In this document: positions 9,310-17,833 of the stretch, one piece after another
Position numbering within the stretch: position 1 is the first letter of the stretch
How the letters are laid out: each line of letters opens with the position of its first letter
Assembly (NCBI GenBank): GCA_035540975.1
Contig: DATLFN010000042.1
Coordinates: forward strand, 1 to 39,577
DNA length: 39,577 nt
Direction: 5' to 3'
From: Acidimicrobiales bacterium
GTDB taxonomy: Bacteria > Actinomycetota > Acidimicrobiia > Acidimicrobiales > GCA-2861595
Notes under the pieces: model-generated
Database searches by the model: none
Told to the model about the DNA's origin: nothing
What the model saw: the letters and a program-made list of their open reading frames with translations, nothing else
Translations under genes and position numbers: made by a program

Positions 9310-10544
9310 CCTCGGTGCCGGCCACGGCACGGGGTGCCGGCCGGCTGGCCGCGCCCGAGATGGCGCCGGTCGTCGACGAGCTGGCCCGCCGGTTCGGCGA
9401 GGGCACGGTGCCGGTGCTGGTGACCGTGCCCCGCCTGTCGATGGCGCAGCGCCTGGCACTGGCCGACCTGTTCGGGCTCGACCGCCTTCCCTCGGGGACG
9501 GCCAAGCTCCGGGTGGACAGGCTGGTCGCCGCCCTCGGGCTGGAGTCGGTGGAGGCCCTGCGGGACGCCGTCGAGGAGGTCAGGGGCCCGCTGCCCGACC
9601 GGCGGGCCGAGCGCCTTGCCCAGCGGTCGGCCCGCCACGACCTGTGGTCCTGGCTGGCGGGTGAGGCGCTCGCCGTCCCGCTGTTGCGGGGCGCGCCGGC
9701 GGCCGTGGCGGCGTGGGTGGAGCGGGTGCGGGCCCAGGGGCCGAGAGGCGGGGTCGACGCCCACCGCCGGCGGCTGGAGACGGCCCTCCGGGTGCTGCGG
9801 GCCCTGCCGGCGGACAACGTGGCCCTGGCCGCCTTCGCCAGCGACGTGGCCGACGACCCCCACGCCCTCGACCGGGGCCGGCGGGTGGCGGCGGTGGTGC
9901 TCGACGCGGTGGCGCTGTCGACCGGCGCCCCCCTGCCGGGCAGCGCGGAGTCGGTTCGCGACCTGTGGGAGTCGGTCGGCGTGGCGCCCGACCCGTTGTC
10001 GTCCACCGTGCTGGCGTTGGGCCTGCCGGGCGCCGGGGCGCCGGGTCCCCTCGGTCCGTGGCTGGCGGCCGCCGCAGCCGCCGGCGAGCCGGTCGTGCTC
10101 ACCCTGGCGCAGCTGCGCCGCTGGCCGGTCCCGGCGCTGCCGGCGCACGCCGTGGCCTACGTGGTGGAGAACCCGTCCCTCGTGGCCGAGGCCGCCCGCA
10201 CGGGTTGGACCGGCCGCCCCCCGCTGGTGTGCAGCTCGGGCCGTCCCACCGTCGCCGTCGTCACCCTGCTGCGCCGGCTGGGCGCCGCCGGCGCCGAGCT
10301 CCGCCAGCACGCCGACTTCGACGCCGCCGGCCTGTCCATCACCGCCTGGCTGGCCGAGCGGGCCGGCACCACGCCGTGGCGGATGACGGCGGCCGACTAT
10401 GCCTCGCGTTCCGGGGACCCGAAACGGTCGGGCGCCCTGCCGCCCACGCCGTGGGACCCGGCGCTGCACCGGGCCATGTCCGGTGCCGGGGCCCCGGTCT
10501 ACGAGGAGCAGCTGCGGGCCGAACTGCTCGACGCCATGCGCTGA
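9306..10544 (+). CDS. jetD: Wadjet type I Toprim nuclease JetD (TIGR02679/DUF2399)
   Basis: A 412-residue protein. JetD is the topoisomerase VI-A-like nuclease that cuts DNA after JetABC has extruded a circular plasmid. The C-terminal DUF2399/Toprim domain is complete in outline: the acidic Glu of VVENPSL is at residue 288, and the DxD pair is in HADFDAAGLSI (Asp337, Asp339). The N-terminal half is the Arg-rich, Ala-rich arm typical of TIGR02679. The ATG start is inside the jetC stop (ATGA). With this gene the operon has all four subunits, in standard order, without frameshift or stop, so it should be functional as judged from sequence. Confidence 0.94.
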   Translation: MTSVPATARGAGRLAAPEMAPVVDELARRFGEGTVPVLVTVPRLSMAQRLALADLFGLDRLPSGTAKLRVDRLVAALGLESVEALRDAVEEVRGPLPDRRAERLAQRSARHDLWSWLAGEALAVPLLRGAPAAVAAWVERVRAQGPRGGVDAHRRRLETALRVLRALPADNVALAAFASDVADDPHALDRGRRVAAVVLDAVALSTGAPLPGSAESVRDLWESVGVAPDPLSSTVLALGLPGAGAPGPLGPWLAAAAAAGEPVVLTLAQLRRWPVPALPAHAVAYVVENPSLVAEAARTGWTGRPPLVCSSGRPTVAVVTLLRRLGAAGAELRQHADFDAAGLSITAWLAERAGTTPWRMTAADYASRSGDPKRSGALPPTPWDPALHRAMSGAGAPVYEEQLRAELLDAMR

Positions 10545-10546
10545 CG

Positions 10547-10564
10547 GGGCCCGCGGCCGGGCTC
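10547..10564 (+). terminator. Weak GC hairpin after jetD
   Basis: A seven-pair stem including one G-T pair, with a four-base CGGC loop, begins two bases after the jetD stop. There is no T-run. It could end the Wadjet transcript or be chance in GC-rich DNA. Confidence 0.28.
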
Positions 10565-10586
10565 GTCCGCCTACCCTTTCGCCTTC

Positions 10587-11732
10587 GTGAGCCGAGCCCG
10601 GGTTCCCGAGGACTGGGAGATCGACCTCGCGCAGGCGAGGGTGCTGGAGCGGCAGGTGCACACGGCGCTCCGGTCCCATCCCGCGATCACCCGTCTCACC
10701 GACTTCACCGGCGAGATGGACGCGCTCGACTTCCACTTCCGGTTCGAGCGCGACGACGTGCGCGTCGACGTCAAGGCCAAGAAGAAGCGGTACTCGGACG
10801 ACTACGCCGAGCTGTGGCTCGAAACCCGCCGCGACGAGCTGTTCGTCCTGGACGAGACCTGCTTCCGCACGCTCGTCTGGGAGGAGGGGCTCGGCTACCT
10901 ACTGGTACGCGACCAGCCCCGCGGCCGGTGGCACGTCTTCGGTCCATGGGAGCTCTGTCTCGGGCCGCGCCGCCGGTTCGAGCGGCTGGGCACGAAGACG
11001 GACCGGGAGTTCTCGAAGGGCAAGCTCCTCCTCGACCTGCGCACCGCTTCGAGGACGACGAGGGACCTGGACATCGATGCGTTCCTCGACGTGGTGCGGC
11101 AGAGCCGGCGCGCCCTGCACGGGATCGAGGCCGTCCCCGTCCGCAGCGAGGGCTCCCTTCCGGTGGTCCCTCGGCGGCGGCCGGTGCCGGCTGCGCCCGG
11201 GAGCGAGGCGGCAGAACCGCGGTCGGCGCCGAGCCTCGGCGTTCGCCTGGCACGGCGACGTCGGCACCGACGCCCGGAAGGCCTTCAAGGACGACCCGCA
11301 CGACGCCCTCCTCACGACGCCCGAGAGCCTCGAGCTGCTGCTCACCTCGCCCAGCCACGACGAACGATCGCTGTTCGCCGGCCTCCGGGCGGTGGTGATC
11401 GACGAGGTGCACGCCTTCGTCGGCACCCCCCGGGGCGCCCAGCTGGCCAGCCTGCTCGAGCGCCTCTTCCAGTTCGTCGACGCCGACTTCCAGCGCATCG
11501 GGCTCTCGGCCACCGTCGGGGCCCCGGAGAAGGTCCTCGGTTGGGTGCGGGGCGCCTCGCTCCGGGAGGCGGAGCTCGTGGTCGGTGGAGCGGCGATGCA
11601 CGGCGAGGAGCTCTCCGTCCGCACCTGCCGACGACGTGGAGGCGCTCGACGTCGTGTCGCAGGCCGCCACCGGCCACCGCTCGATCGTCTTCACCCGCTC
11701 TCGCCGCCGGGCCGAGCAGCTCGCCCACCTGA
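10587..11732 (+). CDS. Putative PD-(D/E)XK-like nuclease; C-terminal half is a deletion artefact
   Basis: Not assigned to a named family. Only the first ~195 residues look like a natural protein. They hold FTGEMDALDF, then a strand pair ending in DVRVDVKAKKK, then aromatic-rich beta segments (YAELWLETRR, GLGYLLVRDQ, RWHVFGPWEL). The acidic residues followed by DVK-K fit a restriction-endonuclease-like core, but the match is by eye. After about 11180 the frame becomes Arg/Pro-rich and runs across the remains of the next gene, so the natural stop was probably removed by the deletion that also cut the helicase start. GTG at 10587 has TACCCT about nine bases before it and no clear ribosome-binding site. 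Same strand as jetD, 42 bp downstream. Confidence 0.5.
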   Translation: MSRARVPEDWEIDLAQARVLERQVHTALRSHPAITRLTDFTGEMDALDFHFRFERDDVRVDVKAKKKRYSDDYAELWLETRRDELFVLDETCFRTLVWEEGLGYLLVRDQPRGRWHVFGPWELCLGPRRRFERLGTKTDREFSKGKLLLDLRTASRTTRDLDIDAFLDVVRQSRRALHGIEAVPVRSEGSLPVVPRRRPVPAAPGSEAAEPRSAPSLGVRLARRRRHRRPEGLQGRPARRPPHDAREPRAAAHLAQPRRTIAVRRPPGGGDRRGARLRRHPPGRPAGQPARAPLPVRRRRLPAHRALGHRRGPGEGPRLGAGRLAPGGGARGRWSGDARRGALRPHLPTTWRRSTSCRRPPPATARSSSPALAAGPSSSPT

Positions 11733-12994
11733 TGGGCGTCCCCGTCCACCACTCCTCGATCGCCGCCGAGGGCCGGGAGGACGTCGTCCGTCGCCTCCGC
11801 GACGGCGAGCTGCCGTGCGTGGTGGCGACGGCGAGCCTCGAGCTGGGCATCGACATCGGCGACCTCGACCTCGTCGTCCACGACGGGGCGCCGACGTCGC
11901 CGAGCAGCTACCTGCAGCGTCTCGGCCGCACCGGGCGGAGGAGCGGGCGGCGGCGGATGGTGTTCACCGTCGGCCAACCCGACCAGCTGGTCCTCGTGCT
12001 CGCCACCGTCCTGCGGGCACGCCGCAACCACCTCGAGCAGTTGGACCCCCAGCGCGGCGCCCGCCTCGTGCTGGGTCAACAGGCCTTGGCGGTCACGCAA
12101 CAGTCGTTCCTCGTCGACCGCTCACAACTGGGCGAGACGTTGCGCTGGAGCCCGACCTTCGCCGGTCTCGATGCGGAGATCGAAGCGACCATCGATCACC
12201 TGATCGCTGAGCAATGGCTGCGCAGCGACGGCGACCGCCTCGTCCCGGGGCGCAGGCACAACGAGCGCTTCGGCGGGGTCCGGGGCGTCGTGCAGCTGCT
12301 CGCCACGTTCCAGTCGTCTCCCGGAGCCACGGTCGTCGAGGAGGCGGGGCGGAAGGTGGGGACCGTCGATTGGCGGGAGCTCGACGACCGCGACGGCGGC
12401 CGGCGCGACGCCGCCCTCGTCGTCTCGGGGCGGTCGTGGGAGGTCGTGCGCGTCGACCGCCGGGAGGGCATCCTGGTCGTCAAGCCGGGGAAAGGCGGCA
12501 AGCCGCCGTCCTGGCAGGGCCCGATGGTCGAGGTCGAGCGGGCCACCTGGGAGGCCGTGCGCGAGGTGCTGGCGAACACCGATGTGCCCGTGGACGCCGA
12601 CGCCCGGGCCCACGACTGGCTCAGCCGGGCGCGGTCGGCCTGGGCCGGCCGGTTGGAGACGCCGGCGCGCTCGGCGGGCGACCGCACCGTCGTCGACAGC
12701 TTCTGCGGCGTCCCCGTCCACCGGGCAGCGCTCGCCGCCCTGGGCGTCGAAGGTCGGGCGGAGGGAGCGACCTGCGAGATCGCGTCCCCGCTTCCCGTTG
12801 TCGCGGAACGGGCCCGTGCGCTCCTCGACGAGTTCGACGCCGTCCTCGATGCCGACGCCCGCCGGGTCGCCCCGCAGCTCCAGGTCCGGTTCCCCGACCT
12901 GGTGGCGCCGGCGGTGCTCCTGGCCGAGGCGCGGCGGTTCCACGTCGATGCCGACGGGTTCCACCGGTTCCTCACACTGGTCGCCGAGTCGTAG
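11225..12994 (+). pseudogene. Lhr-like DEAD/DEAH helicase remnant
   Basis: Broken superfamily 2 helicase. The visible part begins at AFAWHGDVGTDARKAF, so motifs Q, I (Walker A) and Ia are gone. Motif II is DEVH (11401-11412) and motif III is LSATVG (about 11503-11520). Near 11600-11640 the frame changes and residues appear to be missing. The second half then runs cleanly: SIVFTRSRRRAEQL, ATASLELGIDIGDLD, motif VI QRLGRTGRRSG (about 11911-11940), winged-helix-like regions, and a C-terminal domain with SGRSWEVVRVDRREGILVV, typical of Lhr family proteins. Without Walker A it cannot work as an ATPase. The stop TAG at 12992 is immediately followed by the ATG of the next gene, so the two were one operon. 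Confidence 0.85.
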
Positions 12995-14782
12995 ATGGCG
13001 TTCCTCATCCCCGACAATCTGCGCACCCGCAGCGACGTCCCCGCCGGCGTCAACCGCACGGCGCGGGTCCTCCAGGACACGCTCGACGACGCGTCGACCG
13101 CCTGGTACGAGCCGCTGTTCGACGTGGGCGGCGAGCGGCCGGACCTCGTGGTGATGGTGCCCGACGTGGGGGTCCTCGTGCTGGAGGTCCTCGAGGAGAA
13201 GCCCGGCGCCGTCAGGGGCGTCCAGGACGGGAAGCTCACGATCACCAAGGCGTCCGCGGAACGCCTCGTCGACGACCCGCTGGTCCGGGCCCGGGCGTTC
13301 GCAGACGCCCTGCGAGCCGCCATTTGCGAGACGCCCCACCTCGCCGACGACGAGCGCCTGCCCGTGGTCGCCGCCGCCGTCCTGCCCTACCTGTCCCGAG
13401 CCGACGGCGAGCGCAAGGGGCTCGGCCGGGTGATGGACCTCGGGCAGTGCCTGTTCCGGGACGACGTCGAGGCGGCGCTGACCGACGGCGAGCTGCTGCG
13501 GCGCCAGGTCATGCGCCTCCTCGACGCACCACTCCGAGACCCGCTGTCGGCGGCGGCCGAGAAGGCGCACCGGGCCGTCATCCACCCCGACACGGTGATC
13601 GGGTCGGCGCAGCTCCAGTTCCCCTCGGCCACGCCGGCAGAGGAGCTCAAGGTGCTCGATCGCCGCCAGGAGGCCCTGGCCAAGGGCCTCGGCGACGGCC
13701 ACCGGGTGGTGCGAGGCGTGGCCGGCTCCGGGAAGACGCTGATCCTCACCTACCGGGCGCGGCTCCTGGCCCGCGCCCTGCCGCACCACCGGGTACTGGT
13801 CGTCTGCTACAACCGCGCCCTGGCCGGGGTCTTCGAGCGGCAGCTGCGCTGCCCGAACGTGCGGGTGCACCGCATCGAGGCCCTGATGAACAAGGCCCGG
13901 AAGACCGTCGACCTTCCCGAGATGGCCTTCGACACCACGTCCATGGAGGAGCGGGCGAAGGCCGCGCTCGGCGTACTCGATCGTCACCCGAACGCCGTGG
14001 GCCGGTTCGACCACGTCCTCGTCGACGAGGCCCAGGACTTCCCGACCGCCGCCCTGGCGTTCGCCGTCCGGCTGCTCCGGCCGGGCTCGGAGTCGCTCCT
14101 CGTCGTCGCCGACGCCGCCCAGAACATCTACCGCAACCAGTTCCGGTGGAAGGACGCCGGCATCAACGCCGTCGGTCGCACGCGGGTTCTCGACAACAGC
14201 TATCGCAACACCCGGTAGATCCTCGAGTACGCCAACGAGTTCCTGCTCCGGGGCGGCGACTTCAAGGCCGATGCGTCGATCGACGACGAGACGGCGCTCA
14301 TCCCGCCGAGGACGAGCCTGCGTTCCGGGCCCCTTCCCACGTTCCTGCACCTGGCCACGCCGCAGGAGGAGGTGCTCCTCATCGCCGACCGCTGCCGGGC
14401 ACTGCTCGACGCCGGCGTGGCCCCGTCGTCGATCGCCGTGCTCTACGGCGCGCGGGCGGCGGGCGGGTTCGAGTGGACCCGTCCGCTCCTGGCGGCGCTG
14501 CGCAGTCGCCGGGTGCCCGTCTACTGGGTGACGGACCCCGACCACGACGAGAACCGGGACCACGTGGGCGAGGAGACCTCGAGGATCGTGCTCTCGACGA
14601 TCCACTCGGCCAAGGGGCTCGAGTTCTCCCACGTGCTCATGTGCGGCTACCTCGACGACCGGCCGCCCGCAGATCGCGTGTTGAGCCGCCGCTTGATCTA
14701 CGTCGGGATGACCCGCGCCACGCACGAGCTCGTGCTCACCGCCAGCGGGAACCACGAGTTCATCGCCGACCTGGAGACATAG
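12995..14782 (+). pseudogene. NERD-domain UvrD/PcrA-like helicase with an internal amber stop
   Basis: Superfamily 1 helicase with an N-terminal NERD nuclease-related domain (about residues 20-130: LVVMVPDVGVLVLEVLEEK). Walker A GVAGSGKT is at 241-248 and Walker B VLVDEAQDF includes Asp344/Glu345. At 14216-14218 a TAG interrupts the motif SYRNTR-stop-ILEYANEF, where the family usually has Glu. The same frame stays open for 188 more codons and holds motif V (STIHSAKGLEF) and motif VI (YVGMTRATHELVL), ending at 14782. One substitution (GAG to TAG) would explain the break. If TAG is not read through, the product is a 407-residue protein lacking motifs V and VI and is probably inactive as a helicase. 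Confidence 0.9.
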
Positions 14783-14972
14783 CCACGTATCGGGAGCGCC
14801 GCAGCCGCAGGTTCAACCGGGTGGGTGGTGGTTGCGGGACCGCCGTGGTGGCCGGAGTGGCAGGTGTGGCCGTTGTTGAGGATGAGGTTCCACGGATGTA
14901 ATTACGCTCTTGTGCTTCGGGACCACCGCCTGGTTTCATGGGAGCGATCCCGTTCCGAAAGCGAGGTGGCCC

Positions 14973-16280
14973 ATGGGCGTCAACAACCGGGAGCGTCGGC
15001 GGGCCAAGAAGCACAAGCGCCAGCGAGCAGAGGCCGCCCGCGGCGTCCCCGGGCGCGAGGCGCCCCGTCGCTCCGGGCCCGGCGACGGTTCCCGCTCGGC
15101 GGGCTTCGACGAGCGCATGGTGCGCGAGGCGGTGCTGGCGACGGCCGAGGCCTACCGCTTCGAGTCGCAGGAGGCGTTCGCGTCGGGGCTGGAGGCGCTG
15201 GCCGTCGCCGAGGCCTTCGTCGGCCGCACCGCGGTCGACGGCGCCGTGCAGTGGTGGATGGAGCGGGCCCTCGACCGGGCCTGGAACTCCGGTTGGCAGC
15301 CGGCCGACGTGGTCCGCATCGTGCGGCGCAGGCTCGGCGTCCCCCACGCCGGCGCGGTCGCCGGTGCCGTCGCCGCCAGCGCCGCCCGCCGCCCCGAGGC
15401 GGCGGCCGACGAGCGGTGGGCGGCCCAGGCCGCCGCCATCGCCGCCGACGCCGGCTCGGCGCCGCCTCGCCGCCCGTGGCCCGAGCACCTGGGCCTCGCC
15501 GTGCAGGCCCTCTCGCTCGTGCTCCACCTGCCGCCCCTGCCCCGTCTGGCGCCGTCGCCCGCCAACGGGCGCGCCGGCGGCCGCTCGGGGGCGGTGCTCG
15601 AACGGGTCCGGGCCCTCCTCGCCAAGGCCGAGTCCACCACGTTCGCCGAGGAGGCCGAGGCCCTCACGGCCAAGGCCCAGGAGCTCATGGCCCGCCACGC
15701 CATCGACGAGGCCATGCTCGACGCGGCCGGTGGCGGGGCGCCGTCGGCCGTCGCCGGGCGGCGCATCGGGGTCGAGGACCCCTACGCGGCGGCGAAGTCG
15801 GTGCTCCTGGACCGCGTCGCCACCGCCAACCGCTGCCGCTCCGTGTGGAGCGGGGACATGGGCTTCTCCACCGTGTTCGGCACACCGGGCGACCTCGACA
15901 TCGTCGAGGTCCTCTTCACCTCCCTGCTCGTCCAGGGCACCGACGCCATGGTGGGGGCGGGCCGCTCGGTCGACCGCTCGGGGCGCTCCCGCACCCGCTC
16001 GTTCCGCCAGTCGTTCCTCCTGGCCTACGCCATGCGCATCGGCGAGCGGCTGGCGGCGACCACCGAGGAAGCGGTGGCTGAGGCGGTCGGGCGCCACGGC
16101 GACGCCCTGCTGCCGGTGCTGGCCGGCCGGGCCGGCGCGGTCGACGACGCCGTGGCCGAGGTCTTCCCGGACATGGTGAGCCGCGGCCTCGCGATCACCA
16201 ATGGGGCCGGGTGGGTGGCGGGGCGGACCGCCGCCGACCTGGCCACGCTGGCGGTGGGCGACGAGCTGGCAGCCGGCTGA
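14973..16280 (+). CDS. DUF2786 domain protein
   Basis: A 435-residue soluble protein. It opens with a very basic tail (NNRERRRAKKHKRQR). The DUF2786 core is the ALLAKAESTTFAEEAEAL helix followed by LTAKAQELMARHAID, at about residues 213-245, and is followed by the usual helical C-terminal region. The biochemical role of DUF2786 is not known to me; the basic N-terminus would suit nucleic-acid binding, which is inference. ATG at 14973 was chosen over a longer frame opening at 14910 because AGGTGG lies just upstream and the tail after it is typical. About 190 bases upstream hold no gene. Intact, unlike the helicase genes before it. Confidence 0.85.
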   Translation: MGVNNRERRRAKKHKRQRAEAARGVPGREAPRRSGPGDGSRSAGFDERMVREAVLATAEAYRFESQEAFASGLEALAVAEAFVGRTAVDGAVQWWMERALDRAWNSGWQPADVVRIVRRRLGVPHAGAVAGAVAASAARRPEAAADERWAAQAAAIAADAGSAPPRRPWPEHLGLAVQALSLVLHLPPLPRLAPSPANGRAGGRSGAVLERVRALLAKAESTTFAEEAEALTAKAQELMARHAIDEAMLDAAGGGAPSAVAGRRIGVEDPYAAAKSVLLDRVATANRCRSVWSGDMGFSTVFGTPGDLDIVEVLFTSLLVQGTDAMVGAGRSVDRSGRSRTRSFRQSFLLAYAMRIGERLAATTEEAVAEAVGRHGDALLPVLAGRAGAVDDAVAEVFPDMVSRGLAITNGAGWVAGRTAADLATLAVGDELAAG

Positions 16281-16385
16281 CCGGCCGATGGGCCGTGCCG
16301 GAGGCCCTGGCCCGCCGGCGCCCGTTCATGGGAAAAGGCACGCGATTCCCCTCAAGGACGCGGGCGAGACGGCCGATGAACCCTG

Positions 16386-17657
16386 GTGCAATCTGGTCCG
16401 AGTGGGGCGAAGCACGCTCGTGGAACGGCGACGGCGCTGGCGTCGTTGCTCGCACCCGAGGCGGTGGACGCACACGCCATCGGCTTCTCCACCGACGACG
16501 CGCTGCGCGCCATCCGCACCCATCTCGGCATGGACGTCGCCTTCGTCTCCGAGTTCACCGGGGGCCGGCGGGTCTTCCGCCGGGTCGACGCCGCACCGGG
16601 CCGTTGCCCGGTGCGCGAGGGTGAAGCGGGCCCCCTGGAGGACAGCTACTGCCAGCGGGTGGTGGACGGGCGCCTCCCCGAGCTGATCCACGACGCCGCC
16701 GAGGTCCCGGCCGCGGCCGAGCTGCCCGTGACGTCAGCCCTTCCCGTCGGCGCCCACCTCAGCGTGCCGATCCGCCTGGCCGACGGGCGCGTGTACGGGA
16801 CGTTCTGCTGCTTCAGCGCCCAGCCCGACCACACCCTCACCGACCGCGACCTGGCGATGATGCGCATCTTCGCCGACCTCACCGGGGCCCACATCGACCG
16901 CACGCTCCAGGAGGAGCGCCGGACGGACGAGGCGGAGGCCCGGATACGCGGCGTGCTCGGCGGTGACGGGATGTCGATGGTGTTCCAGCCCATCGTCGAC
17001 ATCGACCGAGGGCGGGTCGTGGGCTTCGAGGCCCTCGCCCGGTTCGACGGCGAACCGTCACGGGGCCCCGACGCCTGGTTCGCCGAGGCGGCGGCCGTGG
17101 GGCTCGGGGTCGACCTCGAGCTCGCCGCCGTCGAGCTGGCCCTGCGTGCGCTTGGCGAGCTCCCCGACGACGTGTACGTGGGCGTGAACGTCTCACCGGC
17201 GACGGTCCTGTCGGGACGGCTGTGTGCCGTCCTGGCCGGCGTCCCGCAGCGCCGGGTCGTGCTCGAGCTCACCGAGCACGACGCCATCGAGGCCTACGAC
17301 GAGCTCGTCGTCGAGCTGGGCCGCCTCAACAGCCGCGGCGTCCGCACGGCGGTCGACGACGCGGGCGCCGGGTACGCCACCTTCCGCCACATCCTCCGCC
17401 TGCGCCCCGACGTCATCAAGCTCGACATGGCGTTGACGCGAGACGTCGACACGGACGCCAACCGGCGCGCGCTGGCCTCCGCGCTGATCGCCTTCGGCCG
17501 GGAGACGGGGAGCGCGATCGTCGCCGAGGGGGTCGAGACGGCGGGCGAGCTTCGCACGCTGCGCGCCCTCGGCGTGACGACCGCTCAGGGCTACCACCTG
17601 GGCCGCCCGTCGACCCTTCCCGCCCTCCACGACGTGCAGGCGGCGACCAGGTCCTGA
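16386..17657 (+). CDS. GAF-EAL cyclic-di-GMP phosphodiesterase
   Basis: A 423-residue cytoplasmic protein that should hydrolyse c-di-GMP to pGpG. A GAF sensor domain covers about residues 30-180 (DVAFVSEFTGGRRVFR, then HLSVPIRLADGRVYGTFCCF). The EAL domain follows from about 195 and its key sites look intact: FEALAR (Glu215), VNVSP, ELTEHD, VDDAGAGYAT, KLDMAL, AEGVET and QGYHLGRP. There is no GGDEF partner. The start is GTG at 16386; an internal start a few codons later is possible. It lies 105 bp after the DUF2786 gene. The ligand of the GAF domain is unknown. It may oppose the diguanylate cyclase at the window start. Confidence 0.93.
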   Translation: MQSGPSGAKHARGTATALASLLAPEAVDAHAIGFSTDDALRAIRTHLGMDVAFVSEFTGGRRVFRRVDAAPGRCPVREGEAGPLEDSYCQRVVDGRLPELIHDAAEVPAAAELPVTSALPVGAHLSVPIRLADGRVYGTFCCFSAQPDHTLTDRDLAMMRIFADLTGAHIDRTLQEERRTDEAEARIRGVLGGDGMSMVFQPIVDIDRGRVVGFEALARFDGEPSRGPDAWFAEAAAVGLGVDLELAAVELALRALGELPDDVYVGVNVSPATVLSGRLCAVLAGVPQRRVVLELTEHDAIEAYDELVVELGRLNSRGVRTAVDDAGAGYATFRHILRLRPDVIKLDMALTRDVDTDANRRALASALIAFGRETGSAIVAEGVETAGELRTLRALGVTTAQGYHLGRPSTLPALHDVQAATRS

Positions 17658-17833
17658 GCCGGTCCGCCGGTGGCGATGGAGCGGCCCGGGCCCGTCCTGC
17701 CACCACGGGGCTGTACCCGTCGGCCAGCACGTGGTGGCGCTCGGGGGTCGGTGTTGACGGCGGGCGGCGGCGTCGGCGTCGTGAGCGTCGGCGTTCCGCC
17801 GCCGGCTCGCCCTCCGCCGCTACCGTCGGCGGC

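Noticed and set aside
10547-14782. Helicase block as extra Wadjet subunits
   Set aside because: Wadjet type I is complete with four genes and the block shows Lhr and UvrD features unrelated to known Jet proteins.
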